Shown here: positions 13,563 through 18,020 of the stretch, piece by piece
Layout: each line of letters begins with the position of its first letter
Numbering within the stretch: position 1 is the stretch's first letter
From: Actinomycetota bacterium
GTDB lineage: Bacteria > Actinomycetota > Thermoleophilia > Solirubrobacterales > Solirubrobacteraceae
Direction: 5' to 3'
NCBI GenBank assembly: GCA_009699915.1
Contig: WLNG01000002.1
Span: forward strand, 1-18,020
Length of the DNA: 18,020 bases
The notes under the pieces: generated by a model
Seen by the model: only the letters and a program-made list of their open reading frames with translations
The model's database searches: none
What the model was told of the DNA's origin: nothing
Program-made: the position numbers and the translations under genes

Positions 13563-15778
13563 GCCTGCGCGGCGCGCGCCCGCGGCCCGCCGAGATCCTC
13601 CTGATCGCAGCCCTGGTCGGGCTCGTCCTCGGCCCGCGAGAGCCGCGGCTGCTGCCGGTTGCCGCGCTGCCGCTCGCGATCATCGCGGCGACGCCCGCCG
13701 GGGCGGTCGGCGCGACCGCGGTGTTGGCCAGCGGCGCGGGCTGGGCGCGACTGCGCTCCGGCCCGCCGCACCTGCCGGAGCAGGCGCTCGGCCACGTGAC
13801 GACGCTGCGTCTCACGCTCGAGGAGACCCCGCGCGCCGCCGCAGGATCGCGCTGGCGTGCATTTGCCACCGTCCGGGGCGCACGAATCCTGCTCAGCGGT
13901 CGCGGCTCGCCCCCTCGCCGGGGTGCCGGGGCGGTGTTCCAGGCGAGGGGGCTCCTGCGCGCGCCGGGACCCTTCGAACGCTGGATCGACGCTCGCGGCG
14001 CCGCCGCGGTGCTTGAGGTCTCCGTGCTCGCCTCGGCCGAGCGACGTGGCGGAGCCGCAGGGTCGCTCGACGCCGTGCGCAATCGCGCCCAAGCGGCCTT
14101 CGCTCGCGTTCGGGATCGTGATGCCGGGTCGCTCCTGCGGGGGATGGTGCTCGGCGACGATGCGCTGCTCTCTCTGCGGGACCGCGAACTGCTGCGCCAC
14201 GCTGGACTGGGCCATCTGGTCGCCGCGAGTGGGGCGAACGTTGCGCTGCTCGCCGCACTGGTCCTCGGACTGTGTGCCGTTGCCGGCGCCGGACGCCGCA
14301 CGCGTCTGGCGCTCGTGCTCGCTGTGACGGCGCTCTACGTTCCGTTGGCAGGGTCCGGACCCTCGATCCGCCGCGCGGCGATCATGGGCGGCGCCGCGTC
14401 GCTCGCCCTCTGGGCATCGCGGCCGGTGGCCCGGCGACACGCGCTGCTCTTGGCGGCGGCAGCAACGCTCGCGATCGAACCGCGCAGCGCCGTCGATCCG
14501 GGCTGGCAGCTGAGCTTCGCGGCGGTCTCCGCGATCGGTCTGCTCGCGGGGCCCCTGCGCAGCGCCCTGACAGCGCGCGGGGTCGCGCGTGGCGTTGCTG
14601 AGCCGGTCGCGCTGAGCGTCGCCGCGGGGATCGGGACGGCCCCGGTGGCCGCGGGCATCTTCGGGACGGTCTCGCTCGCCTCGCTGCCGGCGAACCTGAT
14701 GGCGGCGCCGTTGGTGGCACCAGCGACATGGCTGGGGATGCTCGCCGGACTTTTCGCCCAGATCGATGAGCGGCTCGCCGTGCCGTTCGCAACGCTCGCC
14801 GCACTGCCCTGCCGGGCGGTCCTCGCGATCGGACGCTGGTGGGGTGCGCGGCCGATGGCGCAGATCGACGCGGCCTGGTGGATGGTTCTCGGTGCGATCG
14901 CGCTCGTGGTGGCGCTCGGGCTTGCGCTGCGCCGGCGACCGCGGCTCGGTCGCATGCTCACGGCGCTGGCACTCGGGGCGGTGCTCATCTGGCCCGCCCT
15001 GCGACGCACCGGCGGGGCCACGCCGCCTGCTCCCGGGATCGCGCGCATCACGTTCCTGGACATCGGCCAGGGCGACGCCACGCTGCTGCAGGCCGGGGGG
15101 CACGCGCTGCTCGTCGACGCCGGACCTCCCGGGGGAAGGCTGTCACAGCAACTGGTGCGCGCCGGCGTTGACCATCTCGACGCGTTTGTCGGGACGCACG
15201 CCCAGGCCGATCACATCGGCGCCGCGGCGGATGTTCTCGAGGCGATGCCGGTCGGCTTGGTCCTCGATGGGCGATCAGGCGTTCGGGAGCAGCGTGGCAC
15301 GGCGATGGCAGCCGCTGCGCATGCTCGGGGCGTGCGTCTCGTACCCGGGCAGGCCGGACAGGTGCTCGAGGCCGGAGCAATCCGTGCGCGCGTCCTGTGG
15401 CCGCCACCCGGGGTAACGCCGCACGGGGGTGATCCGAATGACTACGCGATCGTGATTCTGGCTGAGATCGAGGGCCTGCGCATCCTGCTGACCGCCGACG
15501 CAGAGTCGGACGTGCTGTCGCGCCTCGACCTGCCGCCGGTCGACATCCTCAAGGTCAGCCACCACGGCAGCGCCGATCCGGGCCTGCCTGCACTGCTCGC
15601 TCGGATCACGCCGCGGATCGCCGTGATCGAGGTCGGGCGCGGCAACACCTACGGGCACCCGACGCCCTCAACGCTGCGCGCGTTGGAGCAGTCCGGGGTG
15701 ATGGTGCGCCGCACCGACCGCGACGGCGCTGTGCGCGTGGAAGGCTCCGCAAGCAGCGGACTGCGGGTCGCCGGGTGA
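13559..15778 (+). CDS. comEC: DNA internalization channel ComEC/Rec2
   Basis: ComEC forms the inner-membrane channel that takes up single-stranded DNA during transformation. GTG 13559 overlaps the comEA stop (GTGA), giving 739 residues, normal for the family. The frame extends upstream, but only within comEA. Two N-terminal hydrophobic segments precede a DUF4131/OB-like region (about 55-165). The Competence domain (about 195-460) has HLVAASGANVALL, with SGAN at 224-227, and many membrane segments. A C-terminal metallo-beta-lactamase-like domain begins near 495: DIGQGD at 501-506, DAG from 520, HAQADH at 547-552 and SHHGS at 667-671. In HxHxDH the middle His is Gln. It is co-transcribed with comEA; holA follows after 27 bases. 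Confidence 0.95.
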   Translation: MSLRGARPRPAEILLIAALVGLVLGPREPRLLPVAALPLAIIAATPAGAVGATAVLASGAGWARLRSGPPHLPEQALGHVTTLRLTLEETPRAAAGSRWRAFATVRGARILLSGRGSPPRRGAGAVFQARGLLRAPGPFERWIDARGAAAVLEVSVLASAERRGGAAGSLDAVRNRAQAAFARVRDRDAGSLLRGMVLGDDALLSLRDRELLRHAGLGHLVAASGANVALLAALVLGLCAVAGAGRRTRLALVLAVTALYVPLAGSGPSIRRAAIMGGAASLALWASRPVARRHALLLAAAATLAIEPRSAVDPGWQLSFAAVSAIGLLAGPLRSALTARGVARGVAEPVALSVAAGIGTAPVAAGIFGTVSLASLPANLMAAPLVAPATWLGMLAGLFAQIDERLAVPFATLAALPCRAVLAIGRWWGARPMAQIDAAWWMVLGAIALVVALGLALRRRPRLGRMLTALALGAVLIWPALRRTGGATPPAPGIARITFLDIGQGDATLLQAGGHALLVDAGPPGGRLSQQLVRAGVDHLDAFVGTHAQADHIGAAADVLEAMPVGLVLDGRSGVREQRGTAMAAAAHARGVRLVPGQAGQVLEAGAIRARVLWPPPGVTPHGGDPNDYAIVILAEIEGLRILLTADAESDVLSRLDLPPVDILKVSHHGSADPGLPALLARITPRIAVIEVGRGNTYGHPTPSTLRALEQSGVMVRRTDRDGAVRVEGSASSGLRVAG

Positions 15779-15792
15779 TCCGGCGGCGCGCC

Positions 15793-15798
15793 TACACT
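15793..15798 (+). promoter_or_regulatory. Putative -10 box (cTACACTcg) for holA, leaderless spacing
   Basis: TACACT is followed by seven bases and the holA GTG at 15806, and no Shine-Dalgarno sequence is present. The same hexamer and flanks occur before rpsT on the other strand. Confidence 0.5.
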
Positions 15799-15805
15799 CG
15801 GGCCG

Positions 15806-16780
15806 GTGGCGGATCTCAAGCCGGTCTATCTGATTCACGGTGACGATCACGGCCGCATCGCGGAACGCCGCGCCGCTCTGCGCAACATGGCCCAGGAGCA
15901 GTCCGGGGCGAGTGGCATCGAGCTCTTCGAGGGGGAGCGGGCGAACCCCGAGCAGGTGGCGCTGGCGCTCAGTGCCATGACCTTCTCGATCGGGTGGCGC
16001 TTCCTGATCGTCGACGGCGCGGAGCGCTGGAAGAAGGACGAGGTCACCGAGCACCTCGCCCCGGCGCTGGTGACGATGGCGCCCGAGACGACCGTCGCGA
16101 TCTTCGCCCGCGAGGAGGGCAGGGACAAGGCACCCAAGGAGCTCCACGACGCCGTGATGAAGGCGGGAGGCGTCATCGCCGAGGAGCGTCAGGCGAAGGC
16201 GAAGGACAACCCGAAGTGGGCGATCGAGCAGGCCGCGCGTCTGGGCATCCAGCTCGACGGGGCGGCCGCTCTCGCCCTGGTCGACTGCGTCGGAGCGAGC
16301 CGTCAGCGCCTGCTGCGCGAGCTTGAGAAGCTGGCGCTGCTGCATGGTGCCGGTGCGCCCATCGGCGTGCAGGAGGTCGAGGAGGCCGTCGGCGGGGCGG
16401 CGGAGCGTGAGGTCTGGGGGCTCGTGGACGCCGTGATCGCGCGCGACCGCGAACGTGCGCTGCAGCTCTACTCCGCGTTACGCGCGCAGGGAGAGGACGT
16501 TCAGCGCCTGCTTGCTCCGATGGCGGGACGCGTCCGGGAGGTCGCAGCGATCGCCGAGCGGCTTGAGGCGGGCGAGACGCCGGCTGACATCAAGGGGTCG
16601 GTGGCCGAGAATCGTCAGTGGATGATCGGCAAGCGCATCAGCGATGCGCGCGCAACCGACCTGCGCAGCCTGCGGCGCTCATTGATGGTCCTCGCGGCGC
16701 TCGAGCGCGCGACCCGCGGCGGGAGCGAGCTGCAGCCGGACACCGAGATGACGCGGGCGCTGCTGCGCATGGCGGCCTGA
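15806..16780 (+). CDS. holA: DNA polymerase III subunit delta
   Basis: HolA is the clamp-loader subunit that opens the beta sliding clamp. The 324-residue protein starts MADLKPVYLIHGDD, the degenerate P-loop region typical of delta. It continues through a RecA-like domain (FLIVDGAERWKKDE), a lid region (DCVGASRQRLLRELEKLALL) and the helical collar domain, ending ALERATRGGSELQPDTEMTRALLRMA. Length and layout match HolA, and the comEA-comEC-holA-rpsT order is widely conserved. GTG 15806 carries a TACACT box seven bases upstream, suggesting a promoter apart from comEC. The gene converges with rpsT 13 bases away, with a small hairpin around the stop codon. Confidence 0.95.
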   Translation: MADLKPVYLIHGDDHGRIAERRAALRNMAQEQSGASGIELFEGERANPEQVALALSAMTFSIGWRFLIVDGAERWKKDEVTEHLAPALVTMAPETTVAIFAREEGRDKAPKELHDAVMKAGGVIAEERQAKAKDNPKWAIEQAARLGIQLDGAAALALVDCVGASRQRLLRELEKLALLHGAGAPIGVQEVEEAVGGAAEREVWGLVDAVIARDRERALQLYSALRAQGEDVQRLLAPMAGRVREVAAIAERLEAGETPADIKGSVAENRQWMIGKRISDARATDLRSLRRSLMVLAALERATRGGSELQPDTEMTRALLRMAA

Positions 16781-16787
16781 CGGCCGC
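16772..16787. terminator. Small hairpin around the holA stop codon
   Basis: GCGGCC (16772-16777) and GGCCGC (16782-16787) form a perfect 6-base-pair stem with loop TGAC that contains the holA stop. It sits between convergent holA and rpsT and could help end both transcripts, but it is short and has no T-run. Confidence 0.35.
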
Positions 16788-16793
16788 GCGGAG

Positions 16794-17060
16794 CTAGGAG
16801 CCGGCGCCGGCGCGCACGCGGGCGGCGAGGGACTTCTTGCGAGCCCCGGTGTTCCGGTGCAGCGCGCCGCGCTTGACGGCCTTGTCAATCGTCGACACGA
16901 GCACGCGGTGCTCCGCATCTGCGCTCGCTTCGTCCCCGCCCGCGACGGCAGCACCGAGGCGGCGGAAGTAGGTGCGGATCGCCGAGGTGTAGCGGCGATT
17001 CTCGAGCCGCTCTCGTTCGGCGCGCAGGATGCGCTTCTTCTGAGAATGAATGTTGGCCAT
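16794..17060 (-). CDS. rpsT: 30S ribosomal protein S20
   Basis: S20 binds 16S rRNA in the body of the small subunit. The frame could start further upstream, but the family N-terminus MANIHSQKKRI begins at the ATG whose first base is 17060, giving 88 residues, the usual size. Other signatures are RRYTSAIRTYFRR and the later DKAVKRGALHRNTGARKKSLAARV. No Shine-Dalgarno site precedes it. A TACACT box lies 11 bases upstream on the minus strand. It converges with holA and diverges from murJ. The position after comEC-holA agrees with other bacteria. Confidence 0.96.
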   Translation of the reverse strand: MANIHSQKKRILRAERERLENRRYTSAIRTYFRRLGAAVAGGDEASADAEHRVLVSTIDKAVKRGALHRNTGARKKSLAARVRAGAGS

Positions 17061-17071
17061 GACGGACGGCG

Positions 17072-17077
17072 AGTGTA
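17072..17077 (-). promoter_or_regulatory. Putative -10 box (cTACACTcg) for rpsT
   Basis: On the minus strand TACACT ends 11 bases before the rpsT ATG, leaving a leader of about four bases if transcription starts 6-7 bases downstream. It is the same hexamer with the same flanks as before holA. Confidence 0.45.
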
Positions 17078-17108
17078 GCGACCGCGGCCCGGCTGCCGCC
17101 GCCATCCC

Positions 17109-17114
17109 TAGCCT
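17109..17114 (+). promoter_or_regulatory. Putative -10 box (cTAGCCTta) for murJ
   Basis: TAGCCT ends nine bases before the GTG at 17124 and no Shine-Dalgarno site is present. Only 63 bases separate the murJ and rpsT starts, so the two divergent promoters lie back to back. Confidence 0.35.
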
Positions 17115-17123
17115 TAGTCGGCC

Positions 17124-18020
17124 GTGAGCCACAGCTCCGCCACCCCGCCCGGCGACGGCTGGGATGCCACGCCACCTCAGGAGTCGCCCCAGCCGTGGGA
17201 GGCGTTCGACCCGTTCGATCGTGGTCTACCGCGCCGGGGGATGAGCTGGGAGGAGGCGTCTGAGGAGCGGCGTCTGGCGGCCGAGCGTCGCGAGCGCTGG
17301 GAGGCGCGTACGCGCCACAGGGAGGGGCGTGGGGCGGTTGCGCAGCGCTCGCGCCGCAAGCGTGCGCCCCGCGAGCGCACCGCTGTCACGATCCCTGAGG
17401 ACCACCACGATCTCGCCCCGGCGGAGGTGCAGGGTCCGCGCAGCGGCGTGGCACGCAACACCGCGATCTTCTCGATTGCCACCGGGGCGTCGCGGATCGC
17501 CGGTCTGGCCCGTGAAATCGTCGCCGCGAGCTACTTCGGGACCAGCGGACCTGCCTCGGCCTTCACGCTGGCCTTCCAGGTTCCCAACCTGCTGCGCGGG
17601 CTCTTCGCGGACGCGGCGCTGAGCGCGGCTTTCGTTCCGGTATTCACCGAGTACCTCGAGCGCGGGCGGCGGCGCGAGGCGATGCTGCTCGCCTCCACGC
17701 TCTTCTGGATCATCCTGCTGGTCCTGGGCGCGTTGACCGCCGTCTTCATCGTCGCGGCGGGCGTGATCATGCCGGTCTTCATCCCGGGCAGCCAGTTCAC
17801 CCCGGCGCTCGTGGACCTCACCGTCGGGCTCTCGCAGATCCTCTTTCCGGTCGTCGTGCTGCTCGGGCTCAACGGGCTTCTGGTCGGGATCGCCAACGCC
17901 TATCACCACTTCACTATCCCGGCGATCGCCCCGCTCGTCTGGAACGTGGTGATCATCGGTGTGCTCGTCGTGCTGCACGGCAGCTTCGACGGGGACAAGC
18001 AGATCTACGCGTACGCGATC
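17124..18020 (+). CDS. murJ: Lipid II flippase MurJ (partial, runs off the right edge)
   Basis: MurJ flips lipid II across the membrane for peptidoglycan synthesis. The frame is open from GTG 17124 to the last base, giving 299 codons. Residues about 109 onward are clear MviN/MurJ: VARNTAIFSIATGASRIAGL, then FQVPNLLRGLFADAALSAAF with R158, then FVPVFTEYLERGR, several hydrophobic segments and GLLVGIANAYHHFTIPAIAP. Before this core lies an unusual 108-residue extension, rich in Arg, Glu and Trp (SWEEASEERRLAAERRERWE), which should be cytoplasmic and partly helical or disordered. A later start, for example GTG 17448 at the core, would remove it. However, coding-like composition and the TAGCCT box support the long form. 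It diverges from rpsT. The C-terminal half is outside the window. Confidence 0.92.
   Translation, partial: MSHSSATPPGDGWDATPPQESPQPWEAFDPFDRGLPRRGMSWEEASEERRLAAERRERWEARTRHREGRGAVAQRSRRKRAPRERTAVTIPEDHHDLAPAEVQGPRSGVARNTAIFSIATGASRIAGLAREIVAASYFGTSGPASAFTLAFQVPNLLRGLFADAALSAAFVPVFTEYLERGRRREAMLLASTLFWIILLVLGALTAVFIVAAGVIMPVFIPGSQFTPALVDLTVGLSQILFPVVVLLGLNGLLVGIANAYHHFTIPAIAPLVWNVVIIGVLVVLHGSFDGDKQIYAYAI

Noticed and set aside
13181..15103. Open frame of 640 codons on the minus strand opposite comEA/comEC
   Set aside because: Low-complexity Arg/Gly/Ala-rich translation, antisense to two recognised genes; a composition artefact.
17061..17132. Upstream extension of rpsT
   Set aside because: S20 begins MANIHSQKK; the longer frame would cover the rpsT promoter box and the start of murJ.
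1..18020. Defence system, phage, transposon, CRISPR array or other accessory island
   Set aside because: Nearly every gene is a recognisable housekeeping gene in a conserved order, and no integrase, transposase, spaced direct-repeat array or composition shift is seen.

Overview
The window is a GC-rich, tightly packed stretch of bacterial chromosome made almost entirely of housekeeping genes. The gene order (end of a probable penicillin-binding protein 2 gene, rodA, rng, rplU, rpmA, obg, proB, proA, nadD, rsfS, then leuS, comEA, comEC, holA, rpsT) is the block known from Actinomycetota such as Streptomyces. Composition, frequent GTG starts and insertions unlike Streptomyces suggest a deep-branching actinobacterium, possibly class Thermoleophilia. 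That placement is inference; no 16S rRNA gene is present.

Layout. Bases 1-1239 hold the end of the rod-shape cluster (rodA). Bases 1259-3799 are an RNase E/G gene followed by the genes for ribosomal proteins L21 and L27. A small unrecognised membrane protein (+) and a short-chain dehydrogenase (-) then meet convergently and separate rpmA from obg. Bases 4942-9690 run obg, proB, proA, nadD, rsfS: a ribosome-associated GTPase, the first two enzymes of proline synthesis, NAD synthesis and ribosome silencing. A lipoprotein with a cupredoxin-like look (9781-10191) follows, then a strong hairpin shared with a minus-strand tRNA-Ala(GGC). leuS diverges from that tRNA. comEA and comEC (DNA uptake) and holA (DNA polymerase III delta) follow on the plus strand. 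rpsT on the minus strand converges on holA and diverges from murJ (lipid II flippase), which runs off the right edge after 299 codons. No intergenic stretch exceeds about 100 bases, and I see no insertion sequence, CRISPR array, phage gene or tandem repeat array.

How it works together. rodA and murJ at the two edges serve peptidoglycan synthesis. rng, rplU, rpmA, obg, rsfS, rpsT, leuS and the tRNA serve RNA decay and translation. proB/proA and nadD are biosynthetic. comEA/comEC would bind and import transforming DNA.

The most interesting signal is regulatory. Seven genes (proB, proA, the lipoprotein, leuS, holA, murJ, rpsT) have a cTANNNT box ending 6-11 bases before the start codon and no usable Shine-Dalgarno sequence. 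The genes with a good Shine-Dalgarno sequence lack such a box. This suggests many leaderless transcripts starting inside what looks like one long operon. Secondary signals are two interleaved inverted repeats after the lipoprotein gene, an 18-base palindrome between tRNA-Ala and leuS, and a 108-residue charged extension on MurJ. I found no clearly new multi-gene system.
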